DNA of 64,000 nucleotides. It comes from Pseudomonas palleroniana (GTDB lineage: Bacteria > Pseudomonadota > Gammaproteobacteria > Pseudomonadales > Pseudomonadaceae). The first letter of the stretch is position 1. Each line of letters begins with the position of its first letter. The stretch lies in the NCBI RefSeq assembly GCF_003031675.1, contig NZ_PYWX01000049.1, positions 22,579 to 86,578 on the forward strand, written 5' to 3'. Made by a program: the position numbers and the translations under genes. This document shows, one piece after another, positions 50,769 to 59,453 of the stretch. The notes beneath the pieces are model-generated. The model was not told where the DNA came from. It ran no database searches and saw only the letters and a list, made by a program, of their open reading frames with translations.

Positions 50769-51908
50769 TCAGCGCTGCAATACCGCTTTTACAGCAGCTA
50801 CAGACCGCTCGACATCCGCCTCTGTCATCGCCGTGAACATCGGCAACGACACGATCAAACGTCCAACACGCTCGGCTACCGGGAACATGCCTTCCTTGAA
50901 CCCCTGTGCCCGATATAGGCTCAGCAGGTGGATCGGTGGATAGTGATAGCCAATGCCGACGCCGTGGGCCTGCATCTGCTCCATGAATGTCGCACGTGCC
51001 GGCAGGCCGTCCTGGCGCTCAGGCAGCACGAGTTGGAACAGATGCCAATTGCTGTTTTCGAAATCCGCAGGTGGCAACTGCGCGCCGTATTTCTCTTCAA
51101 AATCGCTGCCGAAGCATTTGAAGTAGTGTCGTGCCAGGTTCTGGCGATGGGCGGTGATCTTTTCGATATGAGCGAACTGCCCCAGGCCAATGGCGGCGGC
51201 GATGTCGGTCATGTTGAACTTGCCGCCCAGCACGTCGACGTCCAGGCCATCGAAACCTGTACGCGTCACGCCCTGCAGGCGATATTTTTCTGCCAGGCGC
51301 GCTTCCTCGGCGTTGTTCAACACCAGGCAACCGCCTTCAGAAGAGGTGATGTTTTTGTTGGCCTGGAAGCTGAACGACACGAAGTCACCGGTAGCGCCGA
51401 TACGTTCGCCGTCCCAGCTGGAACCCAACGCCTGAGCGGCGTCTTCGATGATGCGCAGGTTGTACTTGTTGGCCAGCGCATAAAGCATTGGCATGTCCAG
51501 GGGCAGGCCCGCCAGGAACACCGGGATGATTGCCTTGGTGCGCGGGGTAATTGCAGCTTCTACCTGAGCCAGGTCGATATTGCGGGTGACCGGGTCGATA
51601 TCGGCGAACACCGGCTTGGCGCCCACTTCCAGGATCACGTTGGCTGTAGCGACCCAGGAGATCGGAGTGGTGATGACTTCGTCCCCGGCACCGATACCGG
51701 CGATGCGCAAGGCGATCTCCATGGTGCAGGTGCCCGAGTTGAAAGTGCGCACCGGGCGGCCACCAAAGTACTCCGATAGCTGAGCCTCGAATGCCTGCAC
51801 CTTCGGCCCGCTGGTGATCCAGCCGGAGCGCAGTACATCGCCGACTGCCGCGATGGTGGTTTCATCAATGGTAGGTTTGGAGAACGGCAGAAAAGGCTGT
51901 TGGCTCAT
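50769..51908 (-). CDS. DegT/DnrJ/EryC1 family nucleotide-sugar aminotransferase
   Basis: The 379-residue PLP enzyme of the ArnB/VioA-type fold has the N-terminal FLPFSKPTID, SGTCTMEIALRIAGIGAGDEVI, EDAAQALGSSW, and the PLP lysine in SFSFQANKNITSSEGG. It transfers an amino group to a 4-keto sugar nucleotide. No sugar-nucleotide partners adjoin it. The start at 51908 (MSQQP) is chosen over a longer frame; no clear Shine-Dalgarno exists. The stretch between it and the DUF2388 gene holds only a terminator. Confidence 0.88.
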   Translation of the reverse strand: MSQQPFLPFSKPTIDETTIAAVGDVLRSGWITSGPKVQAFEAQLSEYFGGRPVRTFNSGTCTMEIALRIAGIGAGDEVITTPISWVATANVILEVGAKPVFADIDPVTRNIDLAQVEAAITPRTKAIIPVFLAGLPLDMPMLYALANKYNLRIIEDAAQALGSSWDGERIGATGDFVSFSFQANKNITSSEGGCLVLNNAEEARLAEKYRLQGVTRTGFDGLDVDVLGGKFNMTDIAAAIGLGQFAHIEKITAHRQNLARHYFKCFGSDFEEKYGAQLPPADFENSNWHLFQLVLPERQDGLPARATFMEQMQAHGVGIGYHYPPIHLLSLYRAQGFKEGMFPVAERVGRLIVSLPMFTAMTEADVERSVAAVKAVLQR

Positions 51909-52026
51909 GGCGAAGAAGGCATCCGTTTCAGGTAAACGATGAATAATAGACGTATCAATACCGCATGGTTGCACGGTTTGACTGAATATAGGCTGTCACA
52001 CGTGAATGAATCGTCATGGTACGGGC

Positions 52027-52059
52027 AAAAAAATGCCGCTTCATAAAGCGGCATTTTTT
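52027..52059. terminator. Rho-independent terminator of the DUF2388 gene
   Basis: ATGCCGCTT/AAGCGGCAT stem with an A-run on one side and T-run on the other. On the minus strand it lies 12 bases past the DUF2388 stop. It could work both ways. Confidence 0.92.
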
Positions 52060-52071
52060 CAGCGAGTGCTA

Positions 52072-52386
52072 TTACTCGGTAACGGCGTTTTTCGCCAGGA
52101 TGGCGTTAGCCAGTTCCATGTCGGTGGCCTTCAGGCCAGGGTTGTCGGCGCGGACTTTCTGCATGGCGGCTTCCAGGTACGGCCCGCGAATACCACCATC
52201 GCTGGCAACGAAGCTGCCGGCGTCGTCTTGCGCGGCAACGACCATCTTGTGGTCTTTGAAAGTCAGGTAGGTCGAGCCGGTGGTAGCACCCGATGAGATG
52301 ACGTTACGCCAGAAGCTGTCGGCCATGGCTGAGCCGACAGGAAGAGAAAGCACGGCAAGGGTTGCGACAGCATATTTAAGACGCAT
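52072..52386 (-). CDS. DUF2388 domain protein
   Basis: The 104-residue precursor has a signal peptide ending AMA (about residue 22) and the DUF2388 pattern: DSFWRNVISSGATTGSTYLTFKD, ASDGGIRGPYLEAAMQKVRADNPGL, and a helical end (DMELANAILA). These small exported proteins are restricted to pseudomonads and have no known function. CGGAGT precedes the ATG. It has its own terminator. Confidence 0.88.
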   Translation of the reverse strand: MRLKYAVATLAVLSLPVGSAMADSFWRNVISSGATTGSTYLTFKDHKMVVAAQDDAGSFVASDGGIRGPYLEAAMQKVRADNPGLKATDMELANAILAKNAVTE

Positions 52387-52455
52387 GATGGGTGACTCCG
52401 GGTGGGTTATCTGAACGATTTGATTGTAGTTAACCCAACCGAGTTCCATCACTGA

Positions 52456-52902
52456 CTAAACAGTTTCGACTTGCAAAACTGCCCCGTTCTGCGCGGTAAC
52501 GCGTACTTGAGCGCCTACGGCGCTGTCCGGCCCGGTCACCATCCACACCCCATCGCCGACTTTTATCTTGCCCCGGCCATCGACGATGGCCTGGTGCACC
52601 ACAAATGTGCGACCGATCAACTCCGAACCACGCATGTTCAGCCCCGGCTGATCGCTGACCTTGGCGCTGCTGCGCTGGCGTTTCCACCAGTACACGGCCG
52701 TCAGGATCGACAACACGGCGAACAGCAGCAGTTGCCATTCCAGCCCGAGCGGCGGGATCAGGAACTTGATCACGCCCACGGCCGCCGCCGCGATGCCCAT
52801 CCACAGCAGGTAACCACCGGCGCCGAAGACCTCGAGGATCAACAACACCGTACCCAGTGCCAGCCAATCCCAGAACGACAGATGCTGCAGGAAATCCCAC
52901 AT
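52456..52902 (-). CDS. NfeD family membrane protein
   Basis: The 148-residue protein has a short N-terminal helix pair (about 8-70, LALGTVLLILEVFGAGGYLLWMGIAAAAVG) and a C-terminal OB-fold (LIGRTFVVHQAIVDGRGKIKVGDGVW). It is the short NfeD form without the ClpP-like protease. It follows the stomatin gene by 10 bp, the usual NfeD-stomatin operon, and is thought to assist membrane microdomain quality control. Confidence 0.92.
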   Translation of the reverse strand: MWDFLQHLSFWDWLALGTVLLILEVFGAGGYLLWMGIAAAAVGVIKFLIPPLGLEWQLLLFAVLSILTAVYWWKRQRSSAKVSDQPGLNMRGSELIGRTFVVHQAIVDGRGKIKVGDGVWMVTGPDSAVGAQVRVTAQNGAVLQVETV

Positions 52903-52912
52903 GACGAGTGCC

Positions 52913-53833
52913 TCAGCCTTTCTTGTTGTCGAAGGTGGCCTTGACGATTTCGCCGATGCCACCGACGGCGCCGATCACTTGGCTGGCCTCCAGCGGCATC
53001 AGGATCACCTTGCTGTTGTTGGCCGAAGCCAGCTTGCCCAGCGCATCGATGTATTTTTGCGCGACGAAGTAGTTCACCGCCTGCACGTCGCCCGACGCGA
53101 TAGCCTGCGAAACCACCTGGGTCGCACGGGCTTCCGCTTCGGCCTGACGCTCACGGGCTTCGGACTCCAGGAACGCCGCCTGACGGCTACCCTCGGCCTC
53201 AAGGATCTGCGCCTGCTTCTTGCCTTCGGCAGTCAGGATCGCCGATGCCCGCAGGCCCTCAGCCTCCAGGATTTGCGCACGCTTGATCCGCTCGGCCTTC
53301 ATCTGGCCCGACATGGCGGCCATCAGGTCGGCAGGTGGGCTGATGTCCTTGATCTCGATGCGGGTGATCTTGATGCCCCAGGGTGCCGTCGCTTCATCGA
53401 CGGTGCGCAGCAGTTTTTCGTTGATGCCGTCACGCTGGCTCAACATGGCATCCAGCTCCATGGAGCCGAGCACGGTACGAATATTGGTTTGCAGCAGGTT
53501 GCGGATGGCGTGTTCGAGGTTGTTGACCTCGTAGGCCGCCTGGGCGGTGTTGACCACCTGGAAGAAGCACACGGCGTCGATCTGCACGGTGGCGTTGTCG
53601 GCGGTGATCACTTCCTGAGGGGGAATATCCAGCACGCTTTCCATCACGTTGATCTTGCGACCGATGCGGTCCATGACCGGGATAATTATGTTGAGGCCGG
53701 GTTTGAGGGTGTTGGTGTAGCGGCCGAAACGCTCGACTGTCCACTGGTAGCCCTGGGGCACCACTTTAAAACCCATGAACAGGATGGCGACGGCCAACCC
53801 CACGAACAAAAGCAGTACGGTTCCGATCTGCAT
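52913..53833 (-). CDS. SPFH/Band 7 protein (paraslipin, QmcA-like)
   Basis: The 306-residue protein has one N-terminal membrane helix (about 5-22), the SPFH domain (VVPQGYQWTVERFGRYTNTLKPGLN), and a long alanine/glutamate-rich coiled coil (AEGLRASAILTAEGKKQAQILEAEG). It ends in a hydrophobic segment VILMPLEASQVIGAVGG. Such proteins oligomerise in detergent-resistant membrane patches. It is paired with NfeD. Confidence 0.94.
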   Translation of the reverse strand: MQIGTVLLLFVGLAVAILFMGFKVVPQGYQWTVERFGRYTNTLKPGLNIIIPVMDRIGRKINVMESVLDIPPQEVITADNATVQIDAVCFFQVVNTAQAAYEVNNLEHAIRNLLQTNIRTVLGSMELDAMLSQRDGINEKLLRTVDEATAPWGIKITRIEIKDISPPADLMAAMSGQMKAERIKRAQILEAEGLRASAILTAEGKKQAQILEAEGSRQAAFLESEARERQAEAEARATQVVSQAIASGDVQAVNYFVAQKYIDALGKLASANNSKVILMPLEASQVIGAVGGIGEIVKATFDNKKG

Positions 53834-53910
53834 GGCGATTCCCTATCTGAAGGTGTCAGTAAAACGATGTTCGACCGATTGTAACGATCTGGTCACGGAT
53901 AAGGACGGTT

Positions 53911-55599
53911 TCACGGCTGCACAATCAAAGGATTTGTTTCTGAATCCCCAGGCGTGACCCGTAACACTTCCGCCAGTGTGGTCAGGCCGGCATTCACTTT
54001 CTCCAGGCCGGCCATGCGCAGGCTGCACATGCCTCGCTCGACAGCCGCCCGGCGCAACGCCTGCACGTCGGCACCGGGCGTGATCAATGCCTTGAGCGGT
54101 TCGTCCATCAGCATGATTTCGTAGAGCCCGGCTCGGCCTCGATATCCGCTGTCGCGACACTCCACGCATCCGACCGCCTCGTGGGCAGTTTCCGGTGCAT
54201 TTACCCTTTGCTTGCAGTGAGGGCACAAGAGGCGCACCAAACGCTGCGCCATCACTCCTATCAGCGTAGCTTTGATCAAATAATGAGCAATTCCCAGTTC
54301 CTGCAGGCGGCTGATGGCGCTGGGGGCATCGTTGGTGTGCAGGGTCGACAGCACCAGGTGCCCGGTGAGCGCGGCCTGGATCGCCATTTCTGCGGTTTCC
54401 TGGTCGCGAATTTCGCCGATCATGATGATATCCGGGTCCTGACGCAGCAGTGCGCGTATGCCGCTGGCGAAGGTCAGGCCGATGTTGTGCTGCACCTGCA
54501 TCTGGTTGAAGGCGGGTTCGACCATCTCGATCGGGTCCTCTACCGTGCACAGGTTGACCTCGCGGGTCGCCAGTTGCTTGAGCGTGGCGTAAAGCGTGCT
54601 GGTCTTGCCCGAGCCGGTAGGGCCGGTGACTAGAATGATGCCGTTGGCTTGGCCGGTCATCGCGTGCCAGCGCTGCTGATCTGCGGGCGACAAGCCCAAT
54701 TGATCAAAATCCTTGAGCAATACCTGCGGGTCGAAAATCCGCATCACCAGCTTTTCGCCAAAGGCCGTCGGCAGGGTGGAGAGGCGCAGTTCCACTTCCG
54801 CGCCCGTCGGGCTCTTGGTTTTGACCCGACCGTCCTGGGGTTTGCGTTTTTCTGCCACATTCATCCGGCCCAGGCTTTTCAAGCGGCTGACCACTGCCAT
54901 GGTGACCTGCGGCGGGAACTGGTAGACGTCGTGCAATAACCCGTCGATGCGAAAACGCACGCGGCTCTGGTCGCGGCAGGGTTCGATATGGATATCGCTG
55001 GCCCGTTGGCCGAAGGCGTACTGCAGCAGCCAGTCGACGATGTTGACGATATGCGCATCGTTGGCATCCGGCTCCTCGTCGCCGCCACTCAGGTTGAGCA
55101 GCTCGAAGTTACCGGGCGCCGCCGCCTTCTGATCTGCGCCGCTGACCGACCTGGCCAGCCGGTAGAACTCGGCGATGCAGCGCTGAATATCCTGGGGGTT
55201 GGCGACTACGCGTTTGATCGAGCGCTTGAGTACTTGCGCCAACCCGGCCTCCCAACCGGTGACATAGGGCTGTGCGCTGGCGACGGTGACGGTCTGCGCG
55301 TCGACGGCCACCGCGAGTATGGTGTGGCGTAGTGCGAAGGCGTGGGACATCAATGGCACGACCGCCGCCACGTCGATCTTCAGCGGGTCGATACGCCAAT
55401 AGGGCTGCCCGGCCTGGCGGGCCAGCCATTGGGTCAGGGTTTCCAGGCAGGGGCCCTGGGCGGCGATACATTCAAGTGGGTGCTGGGTGTTGTCGGCCGG
55501 TACCCTCGCCAAGCGCTGCGCAACGTCGGATGTGATCAGCCCGGCGTCGATCAACGCCGGCAGCATCGGGTGAAGTTCCAATCGTTGATCGACGGGCAT
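53911..55599 (-). CDS. GspE/PulE family secretion ATPase (orphan)
   Basis: The 562-residue AAA-type ATPase has an N-terminal MshEN/GspE N1 region, Walker A GPTGSGKTS (about 325), Asp box EDPIEMVEPAFNQMQV, Walker B MIGEIRDQETAEMAIQAALTGH, and a four-Cys zinc element (CPHC ... CVEC). It would power a type II secretion or type IV pilus-like machine, but no other gsp or pil gene is in the window. AGGA lies before the ATG. It is 84 bp downstream of the ACT-like gene on the same strand. Confidence 0.93.
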   Translation of the reverse strand: MPVDQRLELHPMLPALIDAGLITSDVAQRLARVPADNTQHPLECIAAQGPCLETLTQWLARQAGQPYWRIDPLKIDVAAVVPLMSHAFALRHTILAVAVDAQTVTVASAQPYVTGWEAGLAQVLKRSIKRVVANPQDIQRCIAEFYRLARSVSGADQKAAAPGNFELLNLSGGDEEPDANDAHIVNIVDWLLQYAFGQRASDIHIEPCRDQSRVRFRIDGLLHDVYQFPPQVTMAVVSRLKSLGRMNVAEKRKPQDGRVKTKSPTGAEVELRLSTLPTAFGEKLVMRIFDPQVLLKDFDQLGLSPADQQRWHAMTGQANGIILVTGPTGSGKTSTLYATLKQLATREVNLCTVEDPIEMVEPAFNQMQVQHNIGLTFASGIRALLRQDPDIIMIGEIRDQETAEMAIQAALTGHLVLSTLHTNDAPSAISRLQELGIAHYLIKATLIGVMAQRLVRLLCPHCKQRVNAPETAHEAVGCVECRDSGYRGRAGLYEIMLMDEPLKALITPGADVQALRRAAVERGMCSLRMAGLEKVNAGLTTLAEVLRVTPGDSETNPLIVQP

Positions 55600-55683
55600 G
55601 GTGGATTTTCCTGGGGGCAGTGGAGGTCAACCCCAGGCTAGCCAGCCCCTGAACATCCTTCTGCCCGCGTGTATTTCATGCCT

Positions 55684-56022
55684 TTACTGAGCGGCCGCCA
55701 GTCGCGCTGGAGGCTGCGCAGAATCAGCCGGCCATAGGTCCAGCGAGCACACGCTGATCAGGTTTCGAATCTTTTCGCCGATCACTTGGGCACGGTGCCA
55801 GCTCAAACCATCCATCACGATATCGAGGCTCAACAGGTCGTCCTCGCGGTCCAGGTGTACCTGCCGTGGCGTCAGGCATTGCAAAGCGAAATAGTTGAGC
55901 ACACGGCACAACACATCGGGCTCAGCCTCGGCAATGATGCGGTAATGCGCCTGGCAATGGGCGCTGTTGACGGCCCAGGCATCGACGCGGGCGGCAGGTT
56001 GGGTGGCTTCGACGGCGTGCAT
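55684..56022 (-). CDS. Small ACT-like domain protein
   Basis: The 112-residue protein has one apparent ACT-like beta-alpha-beta fold (about 25-95): YRIIAEAEPDVLCRVLNYFALQCLTPRQVHLDRE, then LSLDIVMDGLSWHRAQVIGEKIRNLISVCSL. The layout resembles small acetolactate synthase subunits such as IlvM, but no catalytic subunit is nearby. GGAG seven bases upstream gives the start. It is divergent from an Lrp-type regulator, which also uses an ACT-like ligand domain. Function unknown. Confidence 0.65.
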   Translation of the reverse strand: MHAVEATQPAARVDAWAVNSAHCQAHYRIIAEAEPDVLCRVLNYFALQCLTPRQVHLDREDDLLSLDIVMDGLSWHRAQVIGEKIRNLISVCSLDLWPADSAQPPARLAAAQ

Positions 56023-56025
56023 GGG

Positions 56026-56134
56026 AAATCTCCAAATCAGGTTGGAGAAATTTTTACATTCGTCAGCGGAGATTTCTTATCTAAAATGAGCGCAAATAAC
56101 GATTTATTGAATGGGTCAATTCAATCCATTCTCC
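56026..56134. promoter_or_regulatory. Repeated GGAGAWWT half sites between ACT-like and Lrp genes
   Basis: Four copies occur in the 127-bp divergent region: AAATCTCC (56026-56033), GGAGAAAT (56044-56051), GGAGATTT (56068-56075) and ATTCTCC (56128-56134). Lrp-family octamers commonly bind multiple degenerate sites near their own promoter. The first copy doubles as the Shine-Dalgarno of the ACT-like gene. Confidence 0.4.
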
Positions 56135-56149
56135 AAAATGAGTATTTTT

Positions 56150-56620
56150 ATGCACAGTGAATTGGACGCGTACGACCGCCGTATCCTGGCCTTGCTGCAA
56201 GAGGATGCTTCGTTGTCCAGTGCGCAGATCGCCGAACAGGTGGGCCTGTCCCAGTCACCTTGCTGGCGGCGCATTCAACGGCTCAAGGAGGAGGGGGTGA
56301 TTCGTGGTCAGGTCACCTTGCTGGATCGCAAGAAGATCGGCCTCAACACGCAGATCTTTGCCGAGGTCAAACTCAACGCCCACGGTCGTTCCAACTTCAC
56401 CGAGTTCACCGAGGCGATTCGCGGGTTTTCGGAAGTGTTGGAGTGTTATGTGCTGATGGGGGCGGTGGATTTCCTGCTGCGCATCGTGACGTCGGATATC
56501 GAGGCGTATGAGCGGTTTTTCTTCGAGAAACTCTCAATGGTGCCGGGTATTCAGGAGGTCAATTCGATTGTGGCGTTGTCGGAGATCAAATCCACCACCA
56601 GCCTGCCAGTGTTGCGCTGA
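56150..56620 (+). CDS. Lrp/AsnC family transcriptional regulator
   Basis: The 156-residue protein has the N-terminal AsnC helix-turn-helix (LDAYDRRILALLQEDASLSSAQIAEQVGLSQSPCWRRIQRLKEEGVI) and the C-terminal RAM ligand domain (VLECYVLMGAVDFLLRIVTSDIEAYERFF). It most resembles Lrp-type amino acid-sensing regulators. I use MHSELD (56150); MSIFMHS four codons earlier is possible. It is divergent from the ACT-like gene, its likeliest target along with itself. Confidence 0.92.
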   Translation: MHSELDAYDRRILALLQEDASLSSAQIAEQVGLSQSPCWRRIQRLKEEGVIRGQVTLLDRKKIGLNTQIFAEVKLNAHGRSNFTEFTEAIRGFSEVLECYVLMGAVDFLLRIVTSDIEAYERFFFEKLSMVPGIQEVNSIVALSEIKSTTSLPVLR

Positions 56621-56634
56621 CAAGGCGCACCTCA

Positions 56635-56709
56635 TTGGGAGCAAGCCCCTTTCCACATTTTGATGTGTGAATACATGCCAATGTGGAAGCGGGCTTGCTC
56701 GCGAAAGCG
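56635..56709. repeat. REPIN between the Lrp-type and CYTH genes
   Basis: Inverted REP heads (56635-56660 and 56680-56709, CGGGCTTGCTC/GAGCAAGCCC-like) surround a short loop. Outer bases AAGGCGC/GCGCCCTT extend the pairing to the stop codon of the convergent CYTH-CHAD gene. Confidence 0.88.
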
Positions 56710-56712
56710 CCC

Positions 56713-58080
56713 TTACAGGCGCAGCAAGGTTTTCCAGGCGCGATTCTGATACACCGCAATCGCCTGATGCATACGCGCATCCAGGGATTCATCGGTGATC
56801 GGCTGGTTGGCCAGTTGCACCAACTTGTTCAGCTCGCCGTACAGGCGGTCCAGTTCCGGAATATCCACCACCTGACGCGCATGATGCAGCCAGGCCTGGA
56901 TGCGTTCGAGGCGCGGCAGTTGCTCGGCCAGGTCTTCCGGTTGTTGCTGGTAGCGTGGCAGTTGCAGGGTGACAGCATCTTCGGCCAGCAGGCGTGGCAG
57001 CCAGTTGGTGATCTGCGCGGCGCCCTGTCGGTTGCCCCGCACATTGCGGTCGGTGGTCCAGGTGCGGGCCAGCAGCCAGCGGGAAGCGTTCAGCGAGAAC
57101 AGGCCCCAGCGCACGTCTTCCAATTCTTCGATGAATTGTTCCGGCGCAGCTTTGCGGATGTCTTCATCATCGTCACCGGCCTGTACCAGCGGGCGCCAGT
57201 CTTCCAGCAATGCATCCAATGCGCTGCGCAGCTCGCTGGTGGATTGACGCGGTGCAGCCTGGCCGAGGCTGCCGACCAGGGCGCGCAATTCGCCGAGGTT
57301 GTCGACCCAGTCCTGCAACAGCCGCCAGTGGCCATTGAAGCGGTACTGCTCCGCCAGGCGCTGGCTGCTGCCCAGCAGATGCCACAGGATGGCGGCGAAG
57401 GCGTCGTCCAACGGCATTTCGGCGTGAATCTGCGGCGCCGGCAGGCTCAGCGAATAGCTGCCGGCGTCGTACAGGCGGTAGCCGCGCTCGGCCTTGCTGA
57501 TATCGCAGGGCATCAGCGCCAGGGTTGCGGCCAGTTCGGCGGCCAGTTCCAGCAGGGCGGCCGGCTCGCCTTCGCGCAATTCCAGTTCCAGCTCGCAGAT
57601 TTCTTCTTTCTGCTTGCCGACGACAACATGCCCCAGGTCCAGGGCGGCCTCGATGACCACCTTGGCTTTACCGCGGCCCCAGGCGATTTCAGCGCGTTCG
57701 CGGACAAAGTCGGTGGTGAAGATCGGCTTGAGGGTCTTTTTGTCCAACGCGGCCAGTTGCTCGGGCCAGCACTCGCCGTCGAGTTTCTTCACGTCGAGCT
57801 TGGCTTTGGGCAAGTCCCAGTTGTATTCGTTACGTTCCGACAAGCCGGCGACACTCTGGCCACGGGTCTTGAGGGTCTGGATGATATCGTCACCGTCCTT
57901 GCGCAGGCGCAGGGCGACTTTGGCCTGGGCCAGGTCACGCTCTGGGGTGTCGAAGTACTGATTCATCAACTCACGGCGTTCCCAGCCACTTTTGTTGCGT
58001 TTTTTCAGGAGCGGGTGCTCACGCAGCGCGGCGAGGGTCTCGCGGCTGACGCGGAGCTTGATTTCGGTTTCTTTTTGCAT
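56713..58080 (-). CDS. CYTH-CHAD inorganic triphosphatase (YgiF-like)
   Basis: The 455-residue protein has an N-terminal CYTH domain (about 1-200) starting with the signature QKETEIKLRV and RRELMNQYFDTP. The basic/acidic tunnel residues KVALRLRKDGD and ELELELREG that bind triphosphate with metal are present. A C-terminal helical CHAD domain (about 220-450) has conserved His and Arg residues (LHHARQVVD) that bind polyphosphate. ppk and ppx are encoded 45 kb away in the same window. Start MQKETE is chosen by the CYTH motif. Confidence 0.93.
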   Translation of the reverse strand: MQKETEIKLRVSRETLAALREHPLLKKRNKSGWERRELMNQYFDTPERDLAQAKVALRLRKDGDDIIQTLKTRGQSVAGLSERNEYNWDLPKAKLDVKKLDGECWPEQLAALDKKTLKPIFTTDFVRERAEIAWGRGKAKVVIEAALDLGHVVVGKQKEEICELELELREGEPAALLELAAELAATLALMPCDISKAERGYRLYDAGSYSLSLPAPQIHAEMPLDDAFAAILWHLLGSSQRLAEQYRFNGHWRLLQDWVDNLGELRALVGSLGQAAPRQSTSELRSALDALLEDWRPLVQAGDDDEDIRKAAPEQFIEELEDVRWGLFSLNASRWLLARTWTTDRNVRGNRQGAAQITNWLPRLLAEDAVTLQLPRYQQQPEDLAEQLPRLERIQAWLHHARQVVDIPELDRLYGELNKLVQLANQPITDESLDARMHQAIAVYQNRAWKTLLRL

Positions 58081-58238
58081 GGCCGGAACATCCAGGATCG
58101 GGAGCGCAGCCGGGGAAAAGAGTGGCTGCCAAGGCCGTGCAGTGTACAGGACTGCGCCCGGCAACGCGCCGCAACGGTTTATTGTGTTGTGCAGATGGCT
58201 CTATAGTGGGGCTCATCCGGGAAGTTGAGAGACCGCGT

Positions 58239-59387
58239 ATGCCGTTACCTACCCTGAAAGAGCAATTCGCTGCGCTGATTGCCGCACCGTCGGTCAGTTG
58301 CACCCAAGCGTCTCTCGACCAGACCAACCGCCCGGTGATCGATCTGCTCGCCGGCTGGCTGGGCGACCTGGGTTTTGCCATCGACATCCAGCAAGTCAGC
58401 CCCGGTAAATTCAACCTGCTCGCCAGTTTCGGCAGCGGCCCGGGTGGCCTGGTGCTGGCGGGGCATAGCGACACCGTTCCTTATGACGCGGCCTTGTGGA
58501 AGACCGATCCGTTGAAGCTGACGGAAGTCGATGGCCGTTGGGTAGGACTGGGCAGCTGTGACATGAAAGGCTTTTTTGCGCTGGCAATCGAAGCCGTATT
58601 GCCGCTGCTGGATCAACCGTTCAAGCAACCGTTGCTCATCCTGGCGACCTGTGACGAAGAAAGCTCGATGTCCGGCGCCCGCGCGCTGGCCGAAGCGGGC
58701 CGCCCGTTGGGGCGTGCGGCGGTGATTGGTGAGCCCACCGGCCTCAAGCCGATCCGCCTGCACAAAGGCGTAATGATGGAACGCATCGATATCCTTGGCC
58801 AAAGCGGCCACTCCTCGGACCCGAGCCTGGGCCATAGCGCCCTTGAAGCCATGCATGACGCCATTGGCGAACTGCGCGGCCTGCGCCTGGCCTGGCAGCG
58901 TGAGTACCGCAACCCGCAATTCAGCGTGCCCCAGCCGACCCTGAATTTCGGTTGTATCCATGGTGGCGACAACCCCAATCGCATCTGCGGCCAATGTTCC
59001 CTGGAGTTCGACCTGCGGCCCCTGCCGGGCATGGACCCCCAGGTGCTGCGTGATGCGATCCGACAAAAGCTGCAACCCGTGGCCGAGCGCCATCAGGTCA
59101 AGATCGACTACGCGCCGTTGTTCCCCGAAGTCCCCCCGTTCGAGCAGCCGGAAGATGCCGAACTGGTCCGGGTCGCGCAGCGATTGACCGGCCATCGTGC
59201 CGAAGCAGTAGCGTTCGGCACCGAAGCGCCTTATCTTCAGCGAATTGGTTGTGAAACCCTGGTGCTGGGCCCTGGCGACATCGCCTGCGCCCATCAACCG
59301 GGCGAGTACCTCGAAATGTCACGCTTGACGCCTACAGTGCGTCTATTGCGGGAGCTGATCGAGCATTACTGCCTGAAACCCGCATAA
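58239..59387 (+). CDS. argE: Acetylornithine deacetylase
   Basis: The 382-residue M20 metallohydrolase releases ornithine from N-acetylornithine. Metal and catalytic residues are in LAGHSDTVP (His, Asp), GLGSCDMKGFFAL (Asp), CDEESSMSGA (Glu pair) and IGEPT. The C-terminal His is expected in CAHQPGEYL. The start at 58239 (MPLPTLKEQ) matches the family. argA follows after 135 bp. Confidence 0.94.
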   Translation: MPLPTLKEQFAALIAAPSVSCTQASLDQTNRPVIDLLAGWLGDLGFAIDIQQVSPGKFNLLASFGSGPGGLVLAGHSDTVPYDAALWKTDPLKLTEVDGRWVGLGSCDMKGFFALAIEAVLPLLDQPFKQPLLILATCDEESSMSGARALAEAGRPLGRAAVIGEPTGLKPIRLHKGVMMERIDILGQSGHSSDPSLGHSALEAMHDAIGELRGLRLAWQREYRNPQFSVPQPTLNFGCIHGGDNPNRICGQCSLEFDLRPLPGMDPQVLRDAIRQKLQPVAERHQVKIDYAPLFPEVPPFEQPEDAELVRVAQRLTGHRAEAVAFGTEAPYLQRIGCETLVLGPGDIACAHQPGEYLEMSRLTPTVRLLRELIEHYCLKPA

Positions 59388-59426
59388 TTTACCCCCTGCC
59401 CATTCGTACATAGAAGGAGAGCGAGC

Positions 59427-59453
59427 GTGTCGCCAAGCCTGTTCCGACGATAA
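59427..59453 (+). CDS. Putative 8-codon leader peptide upstream of argA
   Basis: GTG TCG CCA AGC CTG TTC CGA CGA TAA encodes M-S-P-S-L-F-R-R. A strong Shine-Dalgarno GAAGGAGA lies six bases upstream, better than that of argA itself. The last two sense codons are tandem CGA arginine codons, rare in pseudomonads. It ends 69 bp before the argA ATG. Translation is unproven. Confidence 0.35.
   Translation: MSPSLFRR

Noticed and set aside
59428..59449. TGTCGC in the argA leader as an ArgR operator
   Set aside because: Only a single hexamer is present, without the AA at the expected offset or a second copy 21 bp away.
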